This document shows, one piece after another, positions 1-11,099 of a DNA stretch of 64,000 bases; the first letter of the stretch is position 1, and each line of letters opens with the position of its first letter. The notes beneath the pieces were generated by a model. That model saw only the letters and a program-made list of their open reading frames with translations. It was not told the DNA's origin and made no database searches. The DNA is from Kuschelorhynchus macadamiae (taxonomy: Eukaryota > Arthropoda > Insecta > Coleoptera > Curculionidae), in assembly GCA_030620095.1 (NCBI GenBank), contig JAUTXW010000066.1, positions 62,001 to 126,000 of the forward strand, read 5' to 3'. The translations under genes and the position numbers were made by a program.

Positions 1-666
1 TGAAAATGATATCATCGATATATTTTCATTAGGCAAAAATCTATAAAAACCCCATTTTTCTACTTGGTGTTGGTTGTTACGCCCTCTAGCGGACGTTTGA
101 CAAACTCGAAAATAATTTTCAGCAATTTCTCTTGGCGACTTTTATTACGATTTTTTTTTTCAAATCTATACGACCAATATCTTATGAGATATGGCCGCTC
201 GCTACCCTTAACTGATCACCCTGTACATTGAACAATAGACATTTTTGGAAGAAATACTTTCGATTCCTAGCACCGTAACCGGTCTGAGCTTTATATTCCT
301 CTTGTGCAACGGAATAATACATTAAAACACTTAAAAAACTACATGTTGGTGATCTAAAAAATAAAAAATTATATTTCAGCAAAGATATAATATAAATTTG
401 TGAAAATATGTTTTGGACCACGGAATACCCGTTTTATAATATAATATATAACAGAAAAAAAACGTGGCGCGTTAGTTATATTACTGGTTATAGATATTAG
501 TAGTAATATAAAGTATTATAGGTGGCACGAAATTTATTAAGAAATGTTGGTTTTTGGAATTAGAGCATGCCATATTGGAACTACTATCCGATGTTTCCCC
601 TTCGATTGCACGAAACATCTTCAGGGATGTTTGCTCAACAAGATCTTAATACTGAATGAGCTCGGA
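1..666. other. Non-coding stretch, no gene recognised
   Basis: AT-rich sequence with only short, featureless reading frames. A CACCCTGTA motif near 215-223 resembles the outer end of the CAGGGTG-type mariner elements seen elsewhere in the window, so part of this stretch may be an old element end. I see no paired end and no coding similarity. Confidence 0.5.
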
Positions 667-1216
667 TTTTTTTTTTTTTTTTTGTGTCGATGGGGAATGC
701 TTTTACGCACGAATTCCCTTCCGGAAGAAGGGAAGACAGTGTGGGACTCGTTGCTCTGACAGGTTTTCACCTGTCGGAGTCAACAATACCCACTAAACCC
801 CAACGGGCCCCCATCAGATGGACCATCATTGGGCTAGCCAAGGATCCTTCGATGGGGTTGGTGCCGTCCTTTCGGGAGAAACTCCTATGAAGGACATGGT
901 CCTCGCTGTCGTAGGGGGGGGGGAGGTCCTCTCTTGGCAGGATGTTTTTGCCACCTCTCGTTACTTGTAGTCATCTGAAATAAAAGAAATTATTAGTAAT
1001 GAAAATGTCGTCTTACCAGGTGGGATATTTCTCTGCTGTCCTCCTTTCTTCTGTCCGGATTGCCGCTGCCTTCGTCCTACTGTCCCGTGGTCCAGTCTGC
1101 CGCTGCCAGTGTCCCTCCGTCAGTGTACCTGGTGGTCTTCGTGTCTTTGGTCCTCTTCTGTGCCCTCAGCGACACTGCTGTTCCGTGATCCGGCAGTGTT
1201 GAGGCTGAGGTGGGGT

Positions 1217-1343
1217 GTTCTTTTACCTCAGGTTCAACTGCAGCTCACGCCGGAGCCAGTTGAGGTACCTGGGATCCTCTTCTTTTACCTCAGGTTCAGC
1301 TGCAACTCACGCCGGAGCCAGCTGAGGTACCTGGGAATCCTCT
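1217..1343. repeat. Two tandem copies of a 63-64 bp unit in the LINE 3' region
   Basis: Two adjacent copies both read through CTTTTACCTCAGGTTCA, then CTCACGCCGGAGCCAG, then TGAGGTACCTGGGA, differing at a few bases. It lies between the RT end and the poly(A) tail of the Jockey-like element, as a short 3'-UTR tandem repeat. Confidence 0.85.
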
Positions 1344-1460
1344 TCTTGGAGTTTGATGGCCTCTTGTTGATACTCTTGGGGTTTCGGTGAGCAGAATCTA
1401 GTTCCTGAGGAGCACGGAGACTCAGAAATTTCGACTTGCCCACTTCCATCCTAGAGTATA

Positions 1461-1721
1461 TTAGCGCAGGAGCCCGTATCTAGGTCTCCTGTGCCTTGTC
1501 CAATTGTTGCGTCTTGGAGCTAGCGGATCGTAATCTACCAGGTCCCGTAAGTTTTCGTTGGGGTGATTTTCTGCTGCCTTGAAGGTTCGGGTAGCCTTTT
1601 GCCGCATGAATTCTTCAATAGGTGTCCATTGAAGATCACGCTGCAGGTCCTCGTTCCTGATAAACCATGGGGCGTCAGCTGCCATCCTAATGAGTTTGTT
1701 TTCTGTCCTCTTTAGCTTCAT
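1461..1721 (-). pseudogene. C-terminal end of the Jockey-like RT, out of frame
   Basis: This 86-residue frame reads NKLIRMAADAPWFIRNEDL followed by WTPIEEFMR and ends in an Arg-rich tail. It is the usual last segment of insect Jockey-type ORF2, where the post-RT region predicts disrupted fragments such as 'RMAADAPWFVRN'. It continues the 1730-2578 frame after a small shift, so the two belong to one broken gene. Confidence 0.75.
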
Positions 1722-1729
1722 AAGGTGAG

Positions 1730-2578
1730 TTAGCTCCTAGCTACTGTTTGGATCAATAGCAGTTTGGTCCTCAATCCCATTTCACTTTTTCGACAGAGCA
1801 GTGGATAGAGTTTACCCATTGCTTGTCTAGTTTTTCTCCTCGCTGCGTTGATATGGTTGCACCATGTCAAGCTTCTGTCCATGGTCATCCCTAGGTACTT
1901 GGCCTCGTTTGTCCAAGGGATCTCGACGTCTCCAATTCGGATTCTAGCTGTTGGAACCAGTCTCCGTCGTTGGAATAGGATTGCTTGGGACTTCTGGGGG
2001 TTGATTTTAACCTTCCATTTGACACACCAGTCATGAAGGTTATCAATGTCCTCTTGCAGTCGTCTGCCCATTATCCGGGTGCTTCTGCTTTGGTGTAGGA
2101 TGGCTGTGTCGTCCGCGTAGAGTGCTGTTAAGCCCTCTTCACCGATTGGGATATCGTGAGAGAAGATGGAGTAAAGAATGGGTCCCAGCACTGACCCTTG
2201 TGGTACTCCAGCTATTAGTCCTCTTGGAGCTGAATGAGAGTCATTCACTTTGACTGTGAATGATCTGTCATTTAGGTAGCTTCTGATAAGCTTTATATTT
2301 CTTGTCTCGTATCCAGCCACCGACATTTTGTGGATCAGGCCTTGGTGTATCATTCTGTCGAAGGCTCTTTCGGTGTCCAGGAAAACTGCTCCTGTGGCCT
2401 CTCTATTGTTGAATCCTTTGGTGATATACTCTGTGGTTCTGAGTAGCTGCTGCTCAGATGAGTGCCCTGCCCTGAAGCCGAATTGTTCATCTGGGATGGC
2501 ATCTAGTTCTTGGGATTCATCTTTTAGTCTTCTGGCTCGGAGAGATTCAGGCGGATTTTTATACCCGACTTGTGCCAA
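1730..2578 (-). pseudogene. LINE reverse transcriptase, partial (Jockey-like)
   Basis: A 282-residue frame carries the central blocks of a non-LTR reverse transcriptase: FGFRAGHSSEQQLLR, then FLDTERAFDRM, then GVPQGSVLGPILYSIF, then the catalytic YADDTAIL, then KINPQKSQAILF and KYLGMTMDRSLTW. It would copy the element's RNA at a nicked target site. The order and wording match Jockey-clade ORF2. The endonuclease and the N-terminal RT blocks are missing, and the C-terminus (about 86 residues, 1461-1721) is displaced by a frame change near 1725. It is therefore a relic. The family call rests on motif memory; Jockey versus a neighbouring clade needs a tree. Confidence 0.85.
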
Positions 2579-2581
2579 TAC

Positions 2582-2602
2582 CTACTAAACAACGAGGCCT
2601 AC
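2582..2602. repeat. Left terminal inverted repeat of the P/THAP9-like element
   Basis: It reads CTACTAAACAAC-G-AGGCCTAC and matches the reverse complement of 5980-6000 except for one base. It marks the 3' side of the minus-strand transposase. Confidence 0.85.
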
Positions 2603-2809
2603 GGGCTTACGCGTGACGTCATCCCATTTAGGCCAATTTTATTTCAGTACCTAGAAGGTACGGGTTATTTACAGAAACATATTTAAATCAGTATTTTTTT
2701 TAAATTTCAGCAAATAAACATCAATTTATAGAGTTTCTGAATCTGTCAAATTTATTCGGTTTCGCTATAGAATTAAAATGCCAAAGACGACTCTAGATAA
2801 GCGATTACT

Positions 2810-2935
2810 CGTTTTTTTGTTACACGACGAGGAATGCATTTCCGCACGAACTATTATGCACAAGGCACTCCAGAATAGTGTGGGACTCGGTAAAGCCCCT
2901 ACCCACTAAACCCTTCGGTGTTCTTACCCGACAGA
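2810..2935 (-). repeat. Short LINE 3'-end fragment inside the P-like element
   Basis: This piece repeats words from the 3' region of the Jockey-like element at 684-800: GGAATGC, then CGCACGAA, then AGTGTGGGACTCG, then ACCCACTAAACCC. A T-run at about 2812-2818 sits where a minus-strand poly(A) tail would be. It looks like a heavily 5'-truncated insertion of the same LINE family, placed near the left end of the P-like element. Confidence 0.65.
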
Positions 2936-3502
2936 TGTCGATATGATTTTTTGCTTTGTATGTATTAAAAATGCTACTAAAAAAGATTTTTGAAAAATTA
3001 ATTTTTAGGTGGCTTTTACAAGTTTCAAAAGGAGTTAAAAGTGTATTTTTATTAAAATAACTTAAAAACAACTCACAAAGAAAAGATTTTTTGTTGTAAA
3101 TATCCAAAAATGTATCTTCAAATTCACCAGTTAGCTTTTTAAATATAATATATGCGGTTGAAACTACATCTACTACCTGATCTCGAGGATCTAAAAGAGC
3201 ACATCGACTTAAAGAATTAATTAAATTATAAGAATCCTTTACAACACAAGGTTCATTGAGAGTTAAATTTTCTTTGCAAAAAGTACAACTAATTTTTTAA
3301 AAACAATATCCGCTTAAATAGGTTATTACTGGGAGTTCTGATTGTATAGCTTCGATATTAGACTGTGTAATTATGATTTTAGATAATAAATTATTAACAT
3401 GTTCGGAATGTAAATTGGTCTCTAATGACTGTGTTTCACATTCAGGAGGTTCGAAGAACTGATTTATATTAAAGTCCCCATAATGTCTAGTTTAGAGATA
3501 AA

Positions 3503-5718
3503 TTAAAAAGACTGAATTCTAAGTCTTTTTTCTGATTCATATAGCTGTCGAACTAAGATATGATAATGACCACCAGCTAATTGCCTATATTTTCCAAAAC
3601 GCCCTTCCAATGGGTCTGTTTGAAATTTGCCCAGTAATACATAATTCATATTAAGCTCAGTTAAACAATATTCAGTAAATTCAAGAAGCCCGTGAATGGT
3701 ATGGTTCAATGCAGTGTGGGTTTGTCAAGTCAGTGTATTTGTAAAATTAGTTGGACTCCAAGTATCTAACCAATTTTGCATTTTTAGCAAAAAACAAAAT
3801 TTAGGATCATCATTGGGGGCTGTTAGTATTTGTTTGGTAAAAGGTTCCTGATATTTATCTAACAAACGTTTTCCCTTAAGGGAAGTTTTTCCGTTCACAA
3901 TTTTCCACCATGTCAATATAACACTAATAAAGTCTGCAGTATTTTGTGAATGTGACACATTTTTAACAAAACCTTTTAGAGCCTCTGTAATAAAGGGATT
4001 AAAGATTTTAAGAGCTAATTTTACATTTTTTCTTTCAAAAGATGATGAAAATAGAGCCTTTAAACTAAGTGAATAACCATGCTTCAATAGTTTGTCTTAT
4101 TCTAGTTCGTATAGGTTTTAGATTACCGAAAAGGAAGCACATTTTTTTTGGCCTGTCTCAAAATCGGGATAAGAAAATGTTTGGTCAGGTTTTGAATTAA
4201 GCCAGTTGTTAAAGATTTCAGTAAATGAACAGTGTCAAAAAGGTATAATAAGGGTCTTACTGCGTCAATAGGACGTGGGAATACTATACTGAGTTGATTA
4301 AGGGGTGAAAACTTACTCATTGCTTTACTGTATTATTGTCACTAACTGTAGAAAATACTATTTACTCAATTTCTTCTAAATTTTCTATATTGGTCTTGAT
4401 AAAAGTATATAATATTTCTGAATTAAATTTAGCTACTGGAGATATATGAATCACTTCTGTAAGGCTTGAGCAAGAACTAGGGATCATAAATGCTACTGCA
4501 GATGATGCTAAGGTATCTTTATTATTTATTTATGTTCCTATGGTATTGCCTGCCTTGTAATCTAAATAGGGTTCGATGTGAATTTCATCAAAAAGTAATG
4601 TAACATTTTTTTTATATCTGTTGAATATTGAAAATGTTACGAGCATAAGTTAAAAATTTTTTTCTTTCATCGATATGAGGATCTGTTAAAAATCTATTAC
4701 AAATAGATTTTACTTTGTTAGGATGAGATAATAGGAGCGTGACTTCGCAAATATTTATAGCAATGAAGGCTTATTGTAAACAAAACTGAACCTAACACAA
4801 TGGTGTTTGGTAAATATCGATAACTTTCTTTTGAAGTACTTAACAAAGTTAACTGTTGTGAGAGAAATTTTAGATTTTAAGTGAGTTCGTCAGAATCTAT
4901 TAGGTTTAAAAAATATCAGTCACAATATTAAATTTTCTTATATATTGTCATTGTCAGACTCAACTTTATCTGAATTGGGAGTTTCTGTGGGAGTTTCACT
5001 AGTACTGGGGAGTTGACTTGACTCGGTATGGTGTAAATCACGAGTTTCACTAGGATCAGGAATGTCTCTTGTCAATTGTGTCAATTAAACTTTCTATTTC
5101 ATCCAAACTGCCAGATATAAATGGTGATTTAAAATTTGTTATTGAAGCACAAACAGATTGACCATATAAAAATGTTTCTAATTTTAAATCGCTATTTATA
5201 ACAATTAATTGCCCAAGTTATTAGGGGACCAGAAGTATATTCAAGTTTAAATAAAGTTACTTTATCTGTATTCTTTACCGAAAACCACCCTTTCCTTAAA
5301 TTAAAATTTAGAAATACTTTTAAAAACTCTTCAAAACTTTGAAAACATGAAGCCTCTTTATGTAAATTAAACTCTTCTTTACTTTGCTCTAGGGCTTGCA
5401 AAAGATGTAGTTTATCAAGATTCTTATGTTTTTCATCTTTACTTTGCGGTTTTAAATGTACTGAAATAATTTTACCTGTTCTCAAAATCTGTTCTGAAAT
5501 ATCCCAAATTATACTATCTTTAGAAAAATTAGCTCACACACTTTAGTGTTTTTATTATATACTAAATCATCCCGAGGAATTGCTCGTAGCCATTTTTTTT
5601 GCAAATCACTGTCTTTCGGGAAAATAAACACGTGAACCTTTGGTCCGGTTTTGTAATTATCCCGCCAGTTAGACGCACAACACTTAAACGACACGTTTAC
5701 GTAAATTGAAACGTACAA
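3503..5718 (-). pseudogene. THAP9/P-element-type transposase, broken
   Basis: Minus-strand pieces, in order. (1) 5509-5718 is a THAP zinc finger with CCASNW, HVFIFPKDSDLQKKWLRAI and a final CELIF; this fold binds the transposon ends. (2) 5192-5485 is the following linker. (3) 4123-4320 contains LFDTVHLLKS, the 'DxxHLLK' block of the RNase-H-like/GTP-binding region of P-type transposases. (4) 3725-4087 is the helical insertion. (5) 3503-3709 contains GKFQTDPLEGRFGKYRQLAGG, the hallmark C-terminal block shared by THAP9 and P transposases. Frame changes and stops separate all the pieces, and several hundred bases between 4320 and 5192 have no open frame, so it cannot make a whole protein. Known members cut and paste using GTP. 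The family call is strong. Confidence 0.85.
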
Positions 5719-5979
5719 AATCTAATAAATATGATTAAATTTTCACCAAAAAATGGAGACAAAACTACTCTATTTACTCTAATTCCCGAACAACGGCATA
5801 CAAATGGCACTGTTTTGTTTTCGGTTAGCAAGTGCCGGTTGTCGGTCAGTTCGTCTAATGGCCAGTTATCACGATGCGACATAAGCAAAACTGTATTGGT
5901 CTATGCTTTAATGCATTTCTTACGGGATGCGACTGCAGGCCTAGATGTGGTGACGTCAGGCATATTTTAATTTCAGCTG

Positions 5980-6000
5980 GTAGGCCTAGTTGTTTAGTAG
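5980..6000. repeat. Right terminal inverted repeat of the P/THAP9-like element
   Basis: The reverse complement reads CTACTAAACAAC-T-AGGCCTAC, pairing with 2582-2602. It lies about 260 bp upstream of the THAP-domain start. Confidence 0.85.
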
Positions 6001-6417
6001 ATATTGTTTGTGCTCGCCGAACCATGACCCCATGTTAGGATCATTTTCCACGTATGATGTAGACTGTAACCCGTATCTCCATTGAAGTTTTGTGTATGTG
6101 GCGGCTTCTTATGGAAGTAATCAAAATTTGAAAGGCTTCCTTCTTTTCGTTACTTAAATACTTCTAATAGTCCAAGAGTTTGAATCACCCTGTATGTGGA
6201 GCATATTTCTTACGTGGTTAGCATTGTGTTGCATTTGCTATTAATAATTAATATGAGTAAACATCATTGATAAAGACTTTAACAGTAACAGTTAACCACT
6301 ATTTTTATAAAAAATCATTTTATTTGTCTACCTAAAAGTAACTGTATACTCCTTTTATCTGTAACCTTTAACTGTATTTTCGCTTACCACGAACTGAATA
6401 AAAGTGTGTTGTTTCAG
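6001..6417. other. Intron-side sequence left of the first visible TULP4 exon
   Basis: No coding similarity was seen. The last 20 bases carry a weak pyrimidine tract ending TTGTTTCAG, the splice acceptor of the exon at 6418. A CACCCTGTA motif near 6186 may be an eroded mariner end. Confidence 0.5.
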
Positions 6418-6649
6418 GTAAAACCAAATTTCGAACAACACAGTACCAAAAATGATATTTCGGTAAGTTTTAATATAAACAACAGCGATCCGAAACCAAT
6501 AGCTTTAAGAAAAACCGAGGCCGAATTCAGTTTGAAGTGTAAGCTGATACAGCAACACGCTGAACCGAGTTCGAGTCACGTGAATATGAAAACACCAAAT
6601 AAAAATGAAGATGAAGTTTTTAGGATAAAGTCTACTGAAGAAAAGCAAC
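6418..6649 (+). CDS. TULP4: TULP4/TUSP-like gene, exon (first visible)
   Basis: The acceptor TTTCAG precedes 6418, and the donor GTGAGT, a consensus match, follows 6649. The exon is read in phase 0 and ends after the first base of a codon (phase 1), matching the next exon. It encodes about 77 polar residues beginning VKPNFEQHSTKNDISVSF and ending in a charged EEKQ stretch. No domain is recognisable. It belongs to the long low-conservation linker that TULP4 proteins carry before the C-terminal tubby domain. The assignment depends on the phase chain to the last exons, not on this exon's own sequence. Upstream exons (expected WD40 and SOCS-box parts) are outside the window. Confidence 0.7.
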
Positions 6650-6925
6650 GTGAGTATAACGAGCTTTAGGTAAAAAAATGTAACAAAAGCTATTGTACGA
6701 TTAATATAAAAAAAACTCTTTTAATGATACCTATACATATTGTCACTAAATACGTGTGTGACTTTTTGGTATGTTACATTAATTCGATGTATTCTACCGT
6801 TGGTATTTTTTACAGCTTTTCAATGGTATTCTCATTCATACGGTGACAAAATATGCAGAAAAACTCTGTACATTTCTTGGGCTGATTATTTTTAAGTATG
6901 CCAACAATATTTTTCCTGTCTTCAG

Positions 6926-7037
6926 GTTTGATGACGAGAAGCTGTAGTGTTGGCTATTTGGATATGGTCGACGCCCAGATGGTACCACCCAGTTTTAGAT
7001 CATCCGGTCTCAATCGTGGAGATAATCTTACCAAAAG
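6926..7037 (+). CDS. TULP4: TULP4/TUSP-like gene, exon
   Basis: The acceptor is CTGTCTTCAG and the donor is AG/GTACCT. It starts with the last two bases of a codon and ends with two bases of the next (phase 2), fitting both neighbours. The peptide LMTRSCSVGYLDMVDAQMV, then PPSFRSSGLNRGDN, is Ser/Arg-rich and looks constrained. I take it as a conserved linker motif of the family, by inference. Confidence 0.75.
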
Positions 7038-7550
7038 GTACCTAGAACTCATCTCTTTCTTATCTTTGTTAATGTATATATCTTATATAGACTTGTCTAG
7101 AAAATGTGTATTTATTTACAACTATGTATGTAATGTTGACATTTCTGCAAGTGTGAAAGAAACATATTTCTGACTTTGGCATTTATCCGGATGAAAAGAG
7201 ACCTGGTTGGAAAGTGATCACTTTCCACCCGGGTAAATGTCACTTTCCATCCAGGTAAATATCGATATTTGTTGAATAACGAAAATGTTTTAATTTTGTT
7301 AGATTATTTAAAAGAATTATAGAAAAAATAGAAAATAAGTATTAAAAAGTAAATTTTTCTTCGCAGTTCCGATATTTCCATTTCCATGGATGCTGCTTCC
7401 TTTTCTAGTTTTTTCTTTTTATTTTCCTAATTATAAAGTTCACTTTCGGCTCTTTTTTTCTAGGTCAATTTCTTTTTCTTTCCTTTTTCGGCGATTTTGG
7501 TTGTAAGGGCATCTTGATAAGTTTTGTAAACATTTTTAACACATACCTTC
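7038..7550. other. Intron sequence with a palindromic cluster
   Basis: No coding content was seen. The only structure is the four-arm palindrome at 7184-7260 (separate entry). The rest is pyrimidine-rich and unremarkable. Confidence 0.5.
7184..7260. repeat. Four-arm palindromic repeat centred on TGATCA
   Basis: Two arms of the type CACTTTCCAYCCRGGTAAAT lie to the right (7218-7239 and 7240-7260). Two inverted counterparts lie to the left (about 7184-7200 and 7201-7217). The central GGAAAGTGATCACTTTCC at 7210-7227 is a perfect 18-bp palindrome. It may be a protein-binding cluster or the remains of a tiny foldback transposon. Confidence 0.7.
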
Positions 7551-7559
7551 ATTTTGTGG

Positions 7560-8203
7560 GAAATATTAATATTAATATTTAATCTTAAAACACTGTTCAG
7601 AAAAAAGAAGATATTAACTGTCCCGTATTTATATATACTGAGATGCCTGTTGTGTGTTCAAGATAATGCTTCTGAATATGAAAGGCTAGGCAAAGCTAAT
7701 TGGCATTTTACTAGAATTACTGAGATACTTAAGATGCCTAAACATAAAAAAACTTTTTTCAGAGGATCCCTTTCATACAACTGTGTGTATTTATACAATA
7801 AACTGTCATAAAGATTCAAACGGTATCAAGGTAAAATTTTTAAAAATGTTGTAAAAGAATTTCTCCTGGACAAGGCTTTTTATTCTACAGCGGTGTTTAT
7901 AAATTTCAAGGAGTGAAAACGAAGGTGTATTTGGCAAATTTATATTTATTTTATTAAGATTTTTGTTGTCTTTTGTTGATTGTCCCTGATGATTGTCAGG
8001 CTTGGTAGAATGTTTATTGTTTTTTGTTTTATTTATGTCTATTTATTTATTTATTTGTTTATATGCTATTTAAATTCTATTTATTTTGATATTGATTAGT
8101 TTGGTTATACTATTTTATTGTATTTATTCATTGACTATAATTTTTTTTATTGTAAATTTCTTGACGATCCTATTCTATAATATTCTATTCTATTCTATTC
8201 TAT
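7560..8203 (+). mobile_element. LINE 3'-end fragment with a (TTCTA)n tail
   Basis: The frame 7554-7811 reads RKKKILTVPYLYILRCLLC, then EILKMPKHKKTFFRGSL, then YNKLS. This is the typical last segment of a non-LTR reverse transcriptase ORF. The following bases, in broken frames, still spell a related tail (KRYQGKIF, FLLDKAFYS) to about 7915. After a 3' UTR, a simple tail of TATTC/TTCTA units at about 8168-8203 ends the copy, right beside the splice acceptor of the next exon. It is strongly 5'-truncated and inactive. Confidence 0.75.
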
Positions 8204-8220
8204 AACTTTTTTCTTTTTAG

Positions 8221-8642
8221 GTTGATATTGGTTAATAGCCACAAGGACGCCACCAAGAGACGCCACAGCCGGTTACGTCAACGGCCAAATTCAAAAATGA
8301 ACCAACAACTCAAAAGTTTCGGGAAGTCCAAGAGTTTGGATTCTAGTGATATTTTTCATAGTTCTAGTCATAGTCCTAATTTTGTACTGAAGGAGAAGAA
8401 AATTCCCGAACAAGCGGAACCTGCCGAGATGAGCGCTAAAGAAAAAGATAAGGAAAAAGTGCCGAACCGAGGGGAGAGAGTTAATATTAACAATAACAAC
8501 AATAAAGTTAACAGTGCTAGTAATATTAATAACAATAACAATAGTAGTCCTAATAATAATAACAATAATAGGAAAACTGCCAAAGACTTTTTCTCTTCGC
8601 CCCTGATGCGGAGGAAAAAGGACCATAGTAATAAAGGAAGAG
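8221..8642 (+). CDS. TULP4: TULP4/TUSP-like gene, large linker exon
   Basis: The acceptor TTCTTTTTAG precedes 8221. The exon supplies one base to the split codon and ends after the first base of the next, before GTAAAT. It encodes about 140 residues: a basic start (KDATKRRHSRLRQRPNSK), a Ser-rich part, a Lys/Glu-rich segment, then an Asn homopolymer tract (NINNNNN and NNNNNN runs, about 8490-8572) and a basic end SSPLMRRKKDHSNKGR. The Asn tract is typical insect low complexity. No catalytic domain is present, and it probably lies in a disordered region. The minus-strand Leu/Val/Ile-rich frames opposite it are shadows. Confidence 0.78.
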
Positions 8643-9483
8643 GTAAATATTTTTGGTATTTAATTTTTTTTTGATAATATACTAGTGCTTTAGAAGTACA
8701 GGGTCTTTATAAGTGATGGATGTATGCTATCTCTGAAATCGTAAGATTTATTTGTTTGACAAACAACAACATCTTTATCAGCTCAATTATTTCTATAGGA
8801 GGCTATGGAATGGATAAAATAACTATTCGTTTTAAATTTGCCAGTTTTTCAATTTATTTGTGTTTTTAGTGGTTGTTGTTTTATTGAAATCATTTGAATT
8901 CAAAATAATTATCTATTTTAAAAAATGGCCTCAAGAGCGATTAAATTAATAAAATAAAAGTCCATCATTTGTATTAGGAGAGTATCGCCGAATATTTCCC
9001 ATGGCAAGGATATAGTCTAACGCGGTCTTATCGTGCGGGTCCAAAGGTCACCAACATTATGAATCAGATAAGAAAACACAGCGAATACCAAAATGTTGTG
9101 TGATTCTTTTACCGAGCTATTAAATCTCGTTGGGCTATTTACATTTGTAAATATATATGTATATTTACAGGGAGAAAGAAAATAGCTTTTTTCATTATAT
9201 TACGTAATATTATTAAGATAGCCACTTAATATTATTTTATATATTAAATGCAGAGGGACTAAATAAGAAAATTCGCTAAATAGGTATGTATTTGGTTAAA
9301 ATTTTTTGGTTGGCAAAAACAAAAATACACAAAATGGCAAGCGCCTTAATAAAGTCGGAAGGCAGTTCGAATCAGTGCAACAATCAAGAAATGTTCTGCT
9401 TGTACAGCTATTTAATGAAAGTGAGATTTTTTTATCAATCACCAAAAATTATGAGCCTCGCTTGACCTAAAAATCTAACCACT
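8643..9483. other. Intron, nothing recognised
   Basis: AT-rich DNA without coding similarity, paired repeats or RNA-gene features that I can identify. Confidence 0.5.
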
Positions 9484-9600
9484 TATACAGTGTCTCAGAG
9501 CTTTTGCCACTGGCTCCTGGATATTAGCCAGTGAATTTTAATTTAAAAATGTTTTATTAGATTTGACACCAATTTTTTACTTGCTTTTTTAGTACATTTG
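9484..9600 (-). pseudogene. Small relic of a Sailor-type transposase N-terminus
   Basis: The stretch containing AGAGCTTTTGCC, GATATTAGCCAGTGAATTTT and TTTTATTAGATTTGA closely parallels 10864-10980, the N-terminal coding part of the transposase relic at 10062-11005, in the same orientation. It is about 117 bp long, has stops, and is a separate fragment of that family. Confidence 0.6.
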
Positions 9601-9704
9601 TAATTTTTTAGGCAAAATTTTGTATTAATTATAAGTCAAAATTTGATATATAAAAATCGCTAAAATCGCTTTACCAGAAACTCGGGGCTAACGAAAAATA
9701 CAGG

Positions 9705-11005
<1,301 letters not shown>

Positions 11006-11099
11006 TTTGTCACTGACTTGTCAATCTGACTTTGAAGTGACATCGCTCAAAGATTTTTGCAACTGCTGGTATTTATATGTTTATCCTCTTTTTTCATAT

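Larger units (their letters stand above)
667..2578 (-). mobile_element. 5'-truncated Jockey-like LINE
   Basis: A non-LTR retrotransposon lies on the minus strand. A run of T at about 667-683 is its poly(A) tail read from the other strand. A long GC-richer 3' segment (about 690-1460) precedes the coding part. The reverse transcriptase core is at 1730-2578 and a C-terminal piece at 1461-1721 is in another frame. The element stops abruptly at the TIR of the P/THAP9-like element at 2582, so it is either 5'-truncated there or cut by that insertion. I did not find its continuation beyond 6000. Confidence 0.8.
2582..6000 (-). mobile_element. P-element / THAP9-like DNA transposon, decayed
   Basis: The outer 21 bases form an inverted repeat: CTACTAAACAAC, one variable base, then AGGCCTAC at 2582-2602, mirrored at 5980-6000 with one mismatch. 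Just inside, both ends carry TGACGTCA (2614-2621 and 5951-5958). The interior encodes, on the minus strand, a THAP zinc finger and P-type transposase blocks in the right order. An exact 8-bp target duplication, expected for P elements, was not found at these limits, so the ends may have eroded by a few bases. Confidence 0.85.

Noticed and set aside
5731..5970. Plus-strand 79-residue frame near the right end of the P-like element
   Set aside because: It lies in the subterminal region opposite the transposase 5' end and has no similarity. Probably chance.
8291..8626. Minus-strand Leu- and Val-rich frames opposite the large TULP4 exon
   Set aside because: They are the complement of the Asn/Ser codon runs of the real exon, not membrane proteins.
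9360..9385. GTTCGAATC as a tRNA T-loop or SINE B box
   Set aside because: No A box, acceptor stem or anticodon arm can be drawn around it.
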